From positions 1 to 46,089 of the forward strand of contig CABMCD010000015.1 of NCBI GenBank assembly GCA_902384555.1: a DNA stretch of 46,089 nt, read 5' to 3'. The first letter of the stretch is position 1. The number at the start of each line of letters is the position of its first letter. The notes beneath the pieces are model-generated. The model was not told the origin of the DNA. It was given only the letters and a program-made list of their open reading frames with translations, and made no database searches. This document shows positions 1-8,304 of the stretch, in pieces. This stretch comes from an uncultured archaeon. Lineage in GTDB: Archaea; Micrarchaeota; Micrarchaeia; Anstonellales; Anstonellaceae. A program made the position numbers and the translations under genes.

Positions 1-569
1 ACATCTACGCCGGCCTGCAGGAGGAATCCCCCGGCATTTTCGTGCTCACCGACTTCGGCTATCAGGACTGGAAGGCCAAGATGGCGGCGATGGGCCTGGA
101 TTTGGCCCCGTATGAGCAGACGGGCATGGTGCAAATCATCGACTGCTACTCGCGCCAGCTTGAGCCGGCGCTCCAAGACCAGGGCGTGGTGTCCTACGCC
201 GCCTCCCCGGCCGCCCTCTCCTCGATTTCGATGCACATCGCGCGCGTGCAGGACGAGCTGGTGAAATCGTTTCCCACCCATCGCCTCGCCTTCCATTCGC
301 TCTCCTCGCTTCTGAAAGAGACCGACTCGCCCACGGCGTTCCGCTTCATGCAGTTCGTGGTGGGCAAATTCCGCCGCGAAGGCGCGACGGCGATGTATCT
401 CATGGAAAAGGGGATGCACGACGAGAAGGACGTCAAGATGGTGGAGCATCTGATGGACGGCGTGATTGAGTTTGATTCCGGCAAGCTGCGCATCAAGGGC
501 ATGGGCATGCCGCACGACACGTGGTATCACTATTACATTACCGACCAGGGCTTGATGGTCCGAATTTAG
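1..569 (+). CDS. KaiC/RAD55-like RecA-superfamily ATPase, 3' part
   Basis: The reading frame is open from base 3 of the window, so the gene begins upstream and only about 188 C-terminal residues are seen. The first visible residues (IYAGLQEESPGIFVLTDF) match the strand-helix region after the P-loop in KaiC/RAD55-type ATPases, where a Walker B-like strand and an IIDCYS segment follow. The C-terminal part (KGMGMPHDTWYHYYITDQG) resembles the end of such single-domain KaiC-like proteins. The Walker A motif lies outside the window, so ATP binding is inferred from the family. In archaea these proteins act in signalling, motility or DNA-linked roles; none can be assigned here. It converges on the next gene with a 16 bp gap. 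Confidence 0.65.
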   Translation, partial: IYAGLQEESPGIFVLTDFGYQDWKAKMAAMGLDLAPYEQTGMVQIIDCYSRQLEPALQDQGVVSYAASPAALSSISMHIARVQDELVKSFPTHRLAFHSLSSLLKETDSPTAFRFMQFVVGKFRREGATAMYLMEKGMHDEKDVKMVEHLMDGVIEFDSGKLRIKGMGMPHDTWYHYYITDQGLMVRI

Positions 570-585
570 GCTTCCCTGCGCCGGC

Positions 586-1299
586 CTACCAATTCTCCTT
601 GTGTATTCTCTCTTTCGCCACGCCCGCCCCTTCCAGCATGGCTTGCATGGCGTCATTGAAGGCCTTGGGGCCGCAGAAATAGAAGTGCGAAGCCGAGAAA
701 TCCACGCCGTGCTTGTCCAGCAGTTCCTTGCTGATTCTTCCCTTCTCGCCCGGCCAGCCCGCCGGCACGTCCTCGCCGGTCAGCGTCTCCACCAGCTCCA
801 TGTTCGGGTTCTGGCTTTCGAATTCAGCCAACTGGGCATGGAAGGGCCGGTCGTTCTCATGCCTATTCGAATAGAACACCTGCAATTTGCGCCCATCCTG
901 CTGTTGCGCCAGCTCTTCCGCCATGCACAAGAGCGGCGTAACGCCGATGCCGGCGGCCAGCAGGACGATGGGGGCGGAATTTTCGGCTAGGGTGAAAAAC
1001 CCGTAAGGCCCCGAAATCTCCAGTTTGTCCCCCTCTTTCTTCCCAAACAGCCCGATGGTAAAGCCGGTGTGCAGCTTGATTCCAAACTGCACCTTGTCCG
1101 GCGTAAACGCCCGCGCGGCCGAATAGGAGCGCATGGGCGGTTTCAGCCCCGGCACGTCCGTAATTCTAATCATGAAGAACTGCCCCGCCTTGAATGCCGG
1201 CACGGGCTGCCCGTCGGCGGGCGTGAAAACAAAGAGGCGCGTATCCTCGGTTTCCTGTCCAATTTCATTCAAAATATAGGGGCGGTAAGGAGCGGGCAT
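586..1299 (-). CDS. FAD/NAD(P)-binding oxidoreductase, ferredoxin-NADP reductase family
   Basis: A 237-residue flavoprotein of the FNR superfamily, expected to move electrons between NAD(P)H and a one-electron carrier through FAD. The FAD-binding motif RSYS is at residues 57-60, a second flavin/pyrophosphate segment GPYG at 97-100, the NAD(P)-binding loop AAGIGVTPLL at 115-124, and the C-terminal CGP motif at 209-211. Length fits a two-domain FNR without a fused ferredoxin domain. The ATG at 1299 is preceded by GGTGAT at good spacing. It is divergent from the ATP synthase operon, and an AT-rich element near 1353-1360 can serve both. The physiological partner is unknown. Confidence 0.85.
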   Translation of the reverse strand: MPAPYRPYILNEIGQETEDTRLFVFTPADGQPVPAFKAGQFFMIRITDVPGLKPPMRSYSAARAFTPDKVQFGIKLHTGFTIGLFGKKEGDKLEISGPYGFFTLAENSAPIVLLAAGIGVTPLLCMAEELAQQQDGRKLQVFYSNRHENDRPFHAQLAEFESQNPNMELVETLTGEDVPAGWPGEKGRISKELLDKHGVDFSASHFYFCGPKAFNDAMQAMLEGAGVAKERIHKENW

Positions 1300-1352
1300 G
1301 TAAAATCACCAAATACGGGTTTAGCTGCGGTGTTGGGGTGTTAAAAAATAGC

Positions 1353-1360
1353 TTTATATA
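1353..1360. promoter_or_regulatory. Putative TATA element between flavin reductase and ATP synthase operon
   Basis: TTTATATA is the strongest archaeal TATA-like element in the 130 bp divergent spacer. Reading right, transcription would start near 1382 and give atpH a leader of about 45 nt with an AGGTG site at 1416-1420. Reading left, TATATAAAG would start transcription near 1330, before the GGTGAT site of the flavin reductase. Position and sequence are seen; use in both directions is inferred. Confidence 0.5.
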
Positions 1361-1429
1361 GATTGGCGTCGATTGAAAGCCCAGAATAAAACCAGTTGGG
1401 CTTAGCCTGACTGATAGGTGGGCGGTGTC

Positions 1430-1762
1430 ATGGAAACTCACGCATCCCATGCTTCTTCTGATGAATTTCTGCGCGAAGTCGAGGCTGTTTCTTCAGCCGA
1501 GGCGCGCGCGGCCAAAAAACTGGCCGACGCGCAGGCAGAAGCACAGTCTTTGAAAGCCAAGGCCCAGGCGCAGGCCGTGGAAATCACGGCCGAGGCCTCC
1601 GAAAAGGCGGTGGACGAGAAGAACCGCCTCATCTCCGAGCGCCGCCACCAGACCGAGGTGCGCATCGGCACCCTGCTCAACAAGGCCGGGCAGAAGGCCG
1701 AAGACCTCTCCAGCCGCCGCCTCAGCGACGCGCAGGTGCGCGACATTTGCGAGCACATCTAA
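1430..1762 (+). CDS. atpH: A-type ATP synthase subunit H (peripheral stalk)
   Basis: A 110-residue, Ala/Glu/Lys-rich, almost wholly helical protein, as expected for subunit H, which pairs with subunit E in a coiled coil to form the stator stalk tying the A3B3 head to membrane subunit I. It is first in the operon, the usual archaeal position. The ATG at 1430 is chosen over the in-frame GTG at 1418 because AGGTG at 1416-1420 sits 9 nt before it and would overlap the GTG. Subunit H is poorly conserved, so the assignment rests on helical composition, size and place before atpI more than on sequence motifs. Confidence 0.8.
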   Translation: METHASHASSDEFLREVEAVSSAEARAAKKLADAQAEAQSLKAKAQAQAVEITAEASEKAVDEKNRLISERRHQTEVRIGTLLNKAGQKAEDLSSRRLSDAQVRDICEHI

Positions 1763-1776
1763 AGAGTGTATCCTGT

Positions 1777-3663
1777 ATGCTCAAGCCTGTTCCACTCGAA
1801 AAAGTCTATTTGGTCGGCATCCGCAGCGTACAGCCTGACGCCCTGCGCCTGTGGCAGAAGCTGGGCGTGGTGCACATCAGCCCCGTCCCAGCCGGCCAGT
1901 CCGGCCTGCACGAGGGCGAGTCCCTTCCCGACTACCAGCAGGTGTCCGAGCAGCTGGTGCGCATCCGCGCCATCCTCTCCCAGCTCACGCCGCTCGAGGG
2001 CGACGCCACGCTCTCGCGCCCGGTGCTGGAGGCCGCGCGCAGCGTGGCCATCGAGGACACCCTGCGCCTGATGGCCGAGGAGCAGGCCTCGATTCAGAAG
2101 CAGCTGGGCGGCCGGCGCGAGCGCGAGAAGCAGCTGCACCGCATCCAGAACGTGCCCTTCAACCTCTCCACCCTGCCCCCCCAGCTTTCCTATTCCCTGT
2201 TCTGCGCCCAAACCCCCCAGCTGGAGAAGGCGCAGGCGCGCATCAAGAAGCACCTCAAGCACGCGCAGGTGCTCAGCGTGCCGGACGGAAACGACGCCAC
2301 GCGCACCCTCCTCCTCATCGCCGCCCCCGCCTCCGCCGACCTCTCCGCCGCAACTGAGGGCCTCGAGCGCGTGGCCTGGCCGGCCGATTTGTCGGGCGCG
2401 CCCAAGGCGGCGCTTCTGATGGAGCAGAGCGCGTCCGAGGCGCTCAACGAGCGCCTGCGCGCCCTCGCGCGCCGCCGCCGCGAGTTGTCGCTCAAATACT
2501 ATCCCCTGTGCAAGCGTCTGGAAGAGGCGCTCTCCGTCGCGGACGACCTCAGCCGCGTCTCGTCGGGCTACATGCGCCAGTCCTCCTCCTGCTTCTTCTC
2601 GCAGGGCTGGGTGCACCCCAAAGAAATGGCGCGCCTGCGCTCCGAGACCGAGAAGGCCTTCGGCTCCCAAGTGCTGGTCCGCCCGCTGGCCGAGCACGAG
2701 CACCACGGCCATGGCCGGCCCACCCTGCTGGAGAATCCCGGCGTGGCTGCGCCCTCGCAGTTTTTGGTCGAATTCCTCGGAACGCCAAGGGCGGACGAAA
2801 TCGACCCCACCCTCATCACGTTCTTCACCGTTCCCATCCTCTACGGCCTCATCGTGGGCGACGCGGGCTACGCGCTCATCAGCTTCATCCTCGCGCTCGC
2901 CATGCGCCTGAAATCCAAGAAGGACAGCATGCTCTACCACTTCGCCGGCCTGTGGACGCTGGGGGCCATCCCCTCCTTCATCTTCGGCGTGCTCTTTGAC
3001 GAGTACTTCGGCTACAGCCACTATGTCCTCCTGCACAGCCGCCTCTACGAGGGCGTGGTGCACCGCGTCGAGGACGTGTCGGGCCTGCTGCTGCTCACCA
3101 TCATCGTCGGCTGGGTCCACATCGCGCTGGGCTTCCTCTTGGGCGCGGCGAACGAATGGAACCACAACCGCAAGCACGCGTACGCCAAGCTCGCGTGGCT
3201 GCCGATTCAAATCGGCGGCACGCTGGCAGTGGCCTACTTCCTGCTCAACGCCGTTCCGGCCGATTTGGGCTTGGGCGGCGTGGCGATGGCGGTCATCGGC
3301 GCGGGCATCCTGGCCTGGGCCGAAGGGCCGCTGGGCCTGGTCGAAATTCCCGGCCTGGCCTCCAACATCATGTCCTACGCCCGTATCGCGGCCGTGGGCG
3401 TGGCGGGCGTCATCCTGGCCGAGGCCATCAACACGCTCATCTCGCCCAACCCGGCGCTGCTGGACAGCCCGATGGGCATCCTGCTGTTCGTGTTCGTGGC
3501 CGTCGCTTACGTGCTGGCCCACGTCTTCAACACGGCCGTCGCCATGTTCGAGGGCGTGATTCACGGCGCCAGGCTCAACGTGGTGGAATTCTTCGGCAAG
3601 TTCTACAAGGGCGGAGGAACCCGCTTCACGCCCCTCAGCGAGAAAAACCGGGTGGGCATGTAG
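1777..3663 (+). CDS. atpI: A-type ATP synthase subunit I (a subunit, stator and ion channel)
   Basis: A 628-residue protein that supplies the ion half-channels against the c ring. The soluble N-terminal half (to about residue 340) binds the peripheral stalks; the C-terminal half has about eight membrane helices, including the family segment GDAGYA and a following FGVLFDEYFGY loop. The essential arginine is in SYARIAAVGVAG, at about residue 536. The ATG at 1777 is used because family similarity begins at LEKVYLVG; an upstream TTG would overlap atpH. It follows atpH by 14 nt. An 88 bp gap holding a strong hairpin separates it from atpK. Confidence 0.93.
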   Translation: MLKPVPLEKVYLVGIRSVQPDALRLWQKLGVVHISPVPAGQSGLHEGESLPDYQQVSEQLVRIRAILSQLTPLEGDATLSRPVLEAARSVAIEDTLRLMAEEQASIQKQLGGRREREKQLHRIQNVPFNLSTLPPQLSYSLFCAQTPQLEKAQARIKKHLKHAQVLSVPDGNDATRTLLLIAAPASADLSAATEGLERVAWPADLSGAPKAALLMEQSASEALNERLRALARRRRELSLKYYPLCKRLEEALSVADDLSRVSSGYMRQSSSCFFSQGWVHPKEMARLRSETEKAFGSQVLVRPLAEHEHHGHGRPTLLENPGVAAPSQFLVEFLGTPRADEIDPTLITFFTVPILYGLIVGDAGYALISFILALAMRLKSKKDSMLYHFAGLWTLGAIPSFIFGVLFDEYFGYSHYVLLHSRLYEGVVHRVEDVSGLLLLTIIVGWVHIALGFLLGAANEWNHNRKHAYAKLAWLPIQIGGTLAVAYFLLNAVPADLGLGGVAMAVIGAGILAWAEGPLGLVEIPGLASNIMSYARIAAVGVAGVILAEAINTLISPNPALLDSPMGILLFVFVAVAYVLAHVFNTAVAMFEGVIHGARLNVVEFFGKFYKGGGTRFTPLSEKNRVGM

Positions 3664-3703
3664 TCCAAACTCATGACATATCACGCGTACAAAAAACATT
3701 CAT

Positions 3704-3730
3704 CCTGCGGGAAAGAAACTTTTCCGCGGG
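3704..3730 (+). other. Intergenic hairpin before the c-subunit gene
   Basis: A 12 bp stem (3704-3715 with 3719-3730, including two G-U pairs) closes an AAA loop. It sits in the only sizeable gap of the operon and ends 9 nt before the atpK GAGGTG site. No T-run follows, so it does not look like a terminator. RNA stabilisation, processing or translational tuning of the high-copy c subunit is possible but inferred. Confidence 0.55.
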
Positions 3731-3751
3731 GATAGAAATGAGGTGTATAAA

Positions 3752-4018
3752 ATGGCAGTTGATCCAACCGCAGTGGCTGAAGTCGCGAGTCCCGCAGGCG
3801 GAATCGCCCTCGGCGCCGGCATCGCAATGGCCGGTTCGGCTCTGGCGACCGCGTGGGCGCAGGCGTCCATCGGCTCGTCCATCATGGGCGTGCTGGCTGA
3901 GAAGCCGGAAGAGGCTTTCAAGCTCATCGTCTACATGGCTCTGCCCGAGCTGATCGTGCTGCTGGGCTTCGTCGTGTCCTTCCTGATGGTGCAGCAGCTG
4001 GGCGGCCACTCCGCGTAG
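3752..4018 (+). CDS. atpK: A-type ATP synthase subunit K (c-ring proteolipid)
   Basis: An 88-residue hairpin of two membrane helices (about 16-48 and 56-82) that forms the rotor ring. The ion-binding carboxylate is Glu66 in ALPELIVLLGF on helix 2. The first helix is Gly/Ala-rich (GGIALGAGIAMAGSA), as in all c subunits. It is a single hairpin, not the duplicated V-type form. No clear Na+ signature was established, so H+ coupling is the default. The ATG at 3752 follows GAGGTG (3740-3745) by 6 nt; the GTG inside that site is rejected as a start. A strong hairpin lies just upstream. Confidence 0.93.
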   Translation: MAVDPTAVAEVASPAGGIALGAGIAMAGSALATAWAQASIGSSIMGVLAEKPEEAFKLIVYMALPELIVLLGFVVSFLMVQQLGGHSA

Positions 4019-4062
4019 AGCGGACCGCACCCAACTGCCCATCATCACCCGGAGGGTCTTCT

Positions 4063-4842
4063 ATGAGCCTGGAGCATCTGTGCGCTGAAATCGAGTCGCG
4101 CTCGCAGGCGCAAGCCAGCGCCGCCGTCAAGGCGGCGCACGAGGAAGCCAAGCGCATCCTCGACACGGCCCACGCCGCCGGCGCGCGCACGCTCGAGGCC
4201 GCCCGCGCGGAAGCCGAGGCGTTCTCGTCCGCCGAGGCGTCGAGCCGCCTGACGGCCTGCCAGCTGGAAGCTTCGCGCCACCTCGTGGAATCCCGCGAGG
4301 AGGCCGTGCAGCAGTCCTTGGAGCAGGTCTGGGAATACTTTTCCCAAGCGCCCAAGCGCGCCGGCTACGCGGCCAAGCTCAAAGCCTGGGCGCAGAAGGC
4401 TCTCGACGAGCTGGACACGCCCGGCGCCGTGCTGCGCGCGAACGAGTCCGACACCGAAACCCTGCATTCGGCCGGCTTCAAGGTCTCCAAGAAGCCGATT
4501 GAGTGCGCCGGAGGCGTCCGGGCCGAGACCGCGGACGGCCGCATCTCGGTGGACTACACCCTCGAATCCCAATTCGAGCGCAAGCGCGAGGAGCTGCTGC
4601 ACCTCATCCACCAGAAGCTGTTCTCCGACTCGGATTCCACCATGCTGGAAATCCCCAAGGAAGGAAACGGCGATGGAAAAGGGGCCGCCCGGTCCCGCTC
4701 CGGCTCGCGCAAGGAGCTGGGCCGCCGCCCGCGCCTCGGCTCCGCCCGCGCCAGCCGCCCGGCGAGGATTCTGGACTTCTCGTCCACCTCCCTGCCGGTG
4801 TCCTCGCGCTCGCGCCTCGGCCGGCGCAAATCGAGGTCCTAG
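4063..4842 (+). CDS. atpE: A-type ATP synthase subunit E with long basic C-terminal tail
   Basis: Subunit E is the second peripheral-stalk component. The first 187 residues look complete: a long N-terminal helix rich in Ala/Glu, then a globular part ending in SVDYTLESQFERKREELL...QKLF, the normal end of archaeal E subunits. After that, 72 extra residues form a low-complexity tail with many Arg, Ser, Gly and Pro and hardly any predicted structure. The family is usually about 190-205 residues, so the tail is unusual. GGAGGG at 4051-4056 supports the ATG at 4063. The tail stays in frame to a TAG 18 nt before atpC, so it is not obviously a frameshift product. Confidence 0.9.
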   Translation: MSLEHLCAEIESRSQAQASAAVKAAHEEAKRILDTAHAAGARTLEAARAEAEAFSSAEASSRLTACQLEASRHLVESREEAVQQSLEQVWEYFSQAPKRAGYAAKLKAWAQKALDELDTPGAVLRANESDTETLHSAGFKVSKKPIECAGGVRAETADGRISVDYTLESQFERKREELLHLIHQKLFSDSDSTMLEIPKEGNGDGKGAARSRSGSRKELGRRPRLGSARASRPARILDFSSTSLPVSSRSRLGRRKSRS

Positions 4843-4860
4843 ACCCTTTGAGAGGAGCGC

Positions 4861-6039
4861 ATGAACATGAACGTCCCATCCCCCCTTCCATCCCTGAACG
4901 CGTTCGCGCCCGCGGACCTGCTCAGCCGCATTACGGGACGCCTCAAGTTCAAGCCCCTCGTCTATGGCTACGCCAACTCGCGCGTGCACGGGCTCTACTC
5001 GCGCTTCCTCACGCCAGAGCAGCTGCATGCGCTCCTGACCGCGCCCGGCCCGGACGCCATGGCCGAGCTTTTGGAGCGCACGGCCTACAAGGAAGATTTG
5101 GTGGCCCTCTCGCTCCAATTCAAGGGCGACGATTTGCTGGAGCTGGCGGTGAGCCGCCACTTCGCGCGCTTCTGCAAGCTCCTGCTCTCCTTCTCCCCGG
5201 CCGAGGCCCGCCCCGTCCTGTCCGCCCTTCTGGGCCGCTGGGACGCGCACAACCTCAAGGTGGTGCTCCTCGCGCGGCGGCAGAAGAAGCCCTTCGAGCA
5301 GGTGGTGCCCTACCTCGTGCAGGCCGGCAGCATGGACGAGGAGCGCCTGCGCGCCATCCACGCCGCTCCCAGTGGCGAGGAAGTCCTCCATCTGCTGCGC
5401 GCCAGTTCGGTCGGCCGCGCGCTGACCGAAACCCGCAACGGGGAACTGCGCGCCGCCGAGCGGCTGCGCAAGCTCATTCTCTCCGTCGATTCGGCCGACA
5501 GCCTCCAGCCGCTCATGGACGAGTTCGACCGCCTCGTCTACCAGTTCGCCATGCGCTCCACCAAGGGGCTTGGCGACTCCGATTCCGAGGCCGTGGGCCG
5601 CATGCTTGCGCGCTCGGCCGACGAGAAGAACTTCTCCACCGTGCTGCGCCTGCGCACCGTGGAGGCCAAGACGTCGCAAGTGCGCCACTATCTGGTGCCC
5701 GGCGGCTCCATTCCCGCCTCCAAGTGGCTGGAGCTGGCGCAGGCCGGCCCCGATTCGCCCGCCGCCCAGCGCCTCGCGTGGCGCCTGCGCTGCACGGCCG
5801 CCCTTCAGGCTTATGTCAAGGACCGCTCGCTCTCGCAGTTCGAAGTGGCGCTCGCGCGCCTCTCGACCGAGCAGAGCGTGCGCGCCTTCCGCCGCTCCCA
5901 GCTCTCCATTGGCGTGCTGGTGGGCGCCCTCATGCTGAAAGAGCAGGAAATGTCCAACATCCGCAAAATTGTGCGCGGCAAGTCCCTGCGCCTGCCGGCG
6001 GCTGAAATCGAGAAAATGCTGGTGCGCGTGCACGCGTGA
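4861..6039 (+). CDS. atpC: A-type ATP synthase subunit C (V-type d-like, ring coupler)
   Basis: A 392-residue, mostly helical protein of the V-ATPase d/AC39 family, which couples the c ring to the central stalk. Family segments are visible: YGYANSRVHGLYSRFLT near residues 36-52, and RWDAHNLKVVLLAR near 127-140. Length is slightly above the usual 340-380, with a loose N-terminal Pro/Ser stretch. GAGAGGAG precedes the ATG at 4861; a second in-frame ATG at 4867 is possible. The stop overlaps the atpF start (TGATG at 6037-6041), so the two are probably translationally coupled. Confidence 0.9.
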   Translation: MNMNVPSPLPSLNAFAPADLLSRITGRLKFKPLVYGYANSRVHGLYSRFLTPEQLHALLTAPGPDAMAELLERTAYKEDLVALSLQFKGDDLLELAVSRHFARFCKLLLSFSPAEARPVLSALLGRWDAHNLKVVLLARRQKKPFEQVVPYLVQAGSMDEERLRAIHAAPSGEEVLHLLRASSVGRALTETRNGELRAAERLRKLILSVDSADSLQPLMDEFDRLVYQFAMRSTKGLGDSDSEAVGRMLARSADEKNFSTVLRLRTVEAKTSQVRHYLVPGGSIPASKWLELAQAGPDSPAAQRLAWRLRCTAALQAYVKDRSLSQFEVALARLSTEQSVRAFRRSQLSIGVLVGALMLKEQEMSNIRKIVRGKSLRLPAAEIEKMLVRVHA

Positions 6040-6527
6040 TGACCATGGCCGAACCCTCCACTCCCTCCATTCCGTCCGAGCGCATCGCCGTCGTTGGCGA
6101 CAGTGCGCTGCGCACCGGCTTCAGGCTCGCGGGCGTCACCCACCTCCACCAGGCCGCCACGCCGGCCGAGGCCGAGGAGGTGCTGGGCAGGCTCATGTCC
6201 GACTCCACCATGGGCATCATCATCGTGGAAGAGCGCCTGCTCGAATCCATCGACTGGCGGCTCAAGAAGAAAATCGAGTCCGCGGCCAAGCCGGTGGTGG
6301 TCGCCGTGCCGGGCCGTTCCGGCCCGCTGGAGCAGGGCGAATCCATCGCCAAGCTCGTCAAGCGCGCGCTGGGCTTTGACCTCATGAAGAAGGGCAAGAA
6401 CGGCAACGGCAATGGAAAGAACGGAAATGGAAATGGCCACGGAAACGGCAGCAATGGAAACGGAGCCAACACCAACGGCTCGAACGGCAACGGCGGCTCG
6501 CACGGAGCCGACGGAAAGACTTCATAA
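6039..6527 (+). CDS. atpF: A-type ATP synthase subunit F with Asn-Gly-rich tail
   Basis: Subunit F is the small Rossmann-like central-stalk subunit bound to subunit D. Residues 1-116 give the family fold: an IAVVGD first strand, GFRLAGV, a MGIIIVEE strand, and a [12 protein letters not shown] segment. Residues 117-162 are an added low-complexity tail built from KNGNG-, HGNG- and SNGNG-like units. Normal archaeal F is about 100-110 residues. A very similar tail occurs on subunit D about 4 kb downstream. The start overlaps the atpC stop; an ATG at 6045 is the alternative. GAGGTG for atpA follows 5 bases after the stop codon. Confidence 0.9.
   Translation: MTMAEPSTPSIPSERIAVVGDSALRTGFRLAGVTHLHQAATPAEAEEVLGRLMSDSTMGIIIVEERLLESIDWRLKKKIESAAKPVVVAVPGRSGPLEQGESIAKLVKRALGFDLMKKGKNGNGNGKNGNGNGHGNGSNGNGANTNGSNGNGGSHGADGKTS
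6387..6524 (+). repeat. Asn-Gly coding repeat at the 3' end of atpF
   Basis: Imperfect tandem 6-12 bp units (mainly AACGGC and AATGGA, with AAG, AGC or CAC codons between) encode the Asn-Gly tail of subunit F. The same DNA pattern recurs in direct orientation at 10453-10563 in atpD. Units mix synonymous Asn and Gly codons, so selection appears to act on the peptide and not only on DNA slippage. Confidence 0.85.
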
Positions 6528-6544
6528 TCATCGAGGTGTATCGC

Positions 6545-8293
6545 ATGGGCAAACTCATCCGCATTTCGGGCCCCGTCGTCGAGGCTGACGGCATGGCCGG
6601 CACGGTCATGTACGAAGTGGTCAAGGTCGGCAAGGAAGGCCTCATGGGCGAGGTCATCAAAATCGTGCAGGACCGCGCCATCATCCAGGTCTACGAGGAC
6701 ACGGCCGGCCTCGTCCCCGGCGAGCCGGTGGAAGGCACCGGCCTGCCGCTCTCCGTCGAGCTCGGCCCCGGCCTGCTCCCCTCCATTTACGACGGCATCC
6801 AGCGCCCGCTGGAATCGATTGCCGAAAAGACGGGTTCGCTCTTTTTGCCCCGCGGCGTCAACGTCGCGCCCCTCGACCACTCCAAGAAGTGGGAGTTCAA
6901 GGCCGTGAAAAAGGCCGGCGACAAGGTCAAGAAAGGCGACGTGCTGGGCACCGTGCAGGAGACCGACCTCATTGCCCACAAAATCCTCTCCCCCCATGAC
7001 GGCACCCTCAAAACGATACACTCCGGCAAATTCACCCTCGATGACACGGTGGCCGTAATCGACCAGGCCGGCAAATCCTCCAACGTGACGATGGTGGTGC
7101 GCCAGCCCGTGCGCAAGGCGCGCGAGTCGGCCGAAAAGCTCAACCCCACCATCCCCCTCATCACCGGCCAGCGCGTGGTGGACATGTTCTTCCCCGTCGC
7201 CAAGGGCGGCACCTGCGCCATTCCCGGCCCGTTCGGCTCGGGCAAGACCGTGACGCAGCACCAGTTCGCCAAGTGGTCGGACACCCAAATCGTGGTCTAC
7301 ATCGGCTGCGGAGAGCGCGGCAACGAGATGACCGAGGTGCTGACCGAATTCCCGCACCTGGTGGACCCCAAGTCGGGCAAGCCGCTCATGCAGCGCACCA
7401 TCCTCTTCGCGAACACCTCCAACATGCCCGTCGCCGCTCGTGAGGCTTCGATTTACACGGGGATCACCATTGCCGAATACTACCGCGACATGGGCTACGA
7501 TGTTTCGCTCATGGCCGACTCCACTTCACGGTGGGCCGAGGCCATGCGTGAAATCGGCGGGCGTTTGGAAGAAATGCCGGGTGAAGAAGGTTACCCCGCT
7601 TATCTGGCGCGCCGTTTGGCCGAGTTCTATGAGCGCGCGGGCCGCGTTCGCACTCTTGGTTCTGACGAGCGCTACGGCTCCATCACCGTCATCGGGGCCG
7701 TCTCGCCCCCGGGCGGAGACATCAACGAGCCGGTCTCGCAGAACACGCTGCGTGTCACCAAAGTGTATCTGGCTCTGGAGGCCGCGCTGGCGCAACGCCG
7801 CCACTTCCCGGCCTTCAACTGGCTGCGCTCCTACTCGCTTTACACCGACTCGCTCGACCCGTGGTTCTCACAGTCCATTTCGGCCGACTGGCCCAAGCAG
7901 CGCGCCGAGGCCATGGGGCTTTTGCAGAAAGAGGCCGAGCTGCAGGAAATCGTGCAGCTGGTCGGCCCCGATGCCCTGCCGGAGAAGGAGCAGCTGGTGC
8001 TGGCCACCACGCGCTCATTGCGCGAGGACTTCCTCCAGCAGTCGGCCTTCCACGACATCGACACCTACTCGTCCATGCGCAAGCAGTATCTGATGCTGCG
8101 CAACATCCTGGCCTTCCACGCGCGCGCCACCGCCGCCCTCGACTTGGGCGTGCAGCTCAAGCGCGTGCTCGCCATGCCGATTCGCAACAACCTGGGACGC
8201 ATGAAGGAGGTTGCCGAAGGCCACCTCTCCACCCTCGAAGGATTGCAGGGGGAGATTGACAAGGCGTTCGATGAATTGTCCCGCAAGCAATAG
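6545..8293 (+). CDS. atpA: A-type ATP synthase catalytic subunit A
   Basis: A 582-residue catalytic subunit of the A3B3 head, which makes or hydrolyses ATP. The P-loop GPFGSGKT is at residues 228-235, [11 protein letters not shown] follows, and [14 protein letters not shown] is the Walker B/arginine region. The N-terminal barrel begins [13 protein letters not shown], and the A-specific insert precedes the P-loop. Length is typical, and there is no intein at the P-loop, a common insertion site in archaea. GAGGTG (6533-6538) lies 6 nt before the ATG at 6545. The stop codon overlaps the ribosome site of atpB. Confidence 0.97.
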   Translation: MGKLIRISGPVVEADGMAGTVMYEVVKVGKEGLMGEVIKIVQDRAIIQVYEDTAGLVPGEPVEGTGLPLSVELGPGLLPSIYDGIQRPLESIAEKTGSLFLPRGVNVAPLDHSKKWEFKAVKKAGDKVKKGDVLGTVQETDLIAHKILSPHDGTLKTIHSGKFTLDDTVAVIDQAGKSSNVTMVVRQPVRKARESAEKLNPTIPLITGQRVVDMFFPVAKGGTCAIPGPFGSGKTVTQHQFAKWSDTQIVVYIGCGERGNEMTEVLTEFPHLVDPKSGKPLMQRTILFANTSNMPVAAREASIYTGITIAEYYRDMGYDVSLMADSTSRWAEAMREIGGRLEEMPGEEGYPAYLARRLAEFYERAGRVRTLGSDERYGSITVIGAVSPPGGDINEPVSQNTLRVTKVYLALEAALAQRRHFPAFNWLRSYSLYTDSLDPWFSQSISADWPKQRAEAMGLLQKEAELQEIVQLVGPDALPEKEQLVLATTRSLREDFLQQSAFHDIDTYSSMRKQYLMLRNILAFHARATAALDLGVQLKRVLAMPIRNNLGRMKEVAEGHLSTLEGLQGEIDKAFDELSRKQ

Positions 8294-8304
8294 AGGTGAT
8301 GCTC

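Noticed and set aside
4499..4864. Alternative frame over the atpE tail, as a sign of frameshift
   Set aside because: The E core and its basic tail are in one continuous frame to a normal stop. The alternative frame is Pro/Arg/Ser-rich without similarity to anything, as expected of a GC-rich shadow.
6045..6527. Asn-Gly repeat as a CRISPR or other non-coding repeat array
   Set aside because: Units are short, irregular, in frame and use varied synonymous codons at the end of a real gene. There are no constant repeats with unique spacers anywhere in the window.
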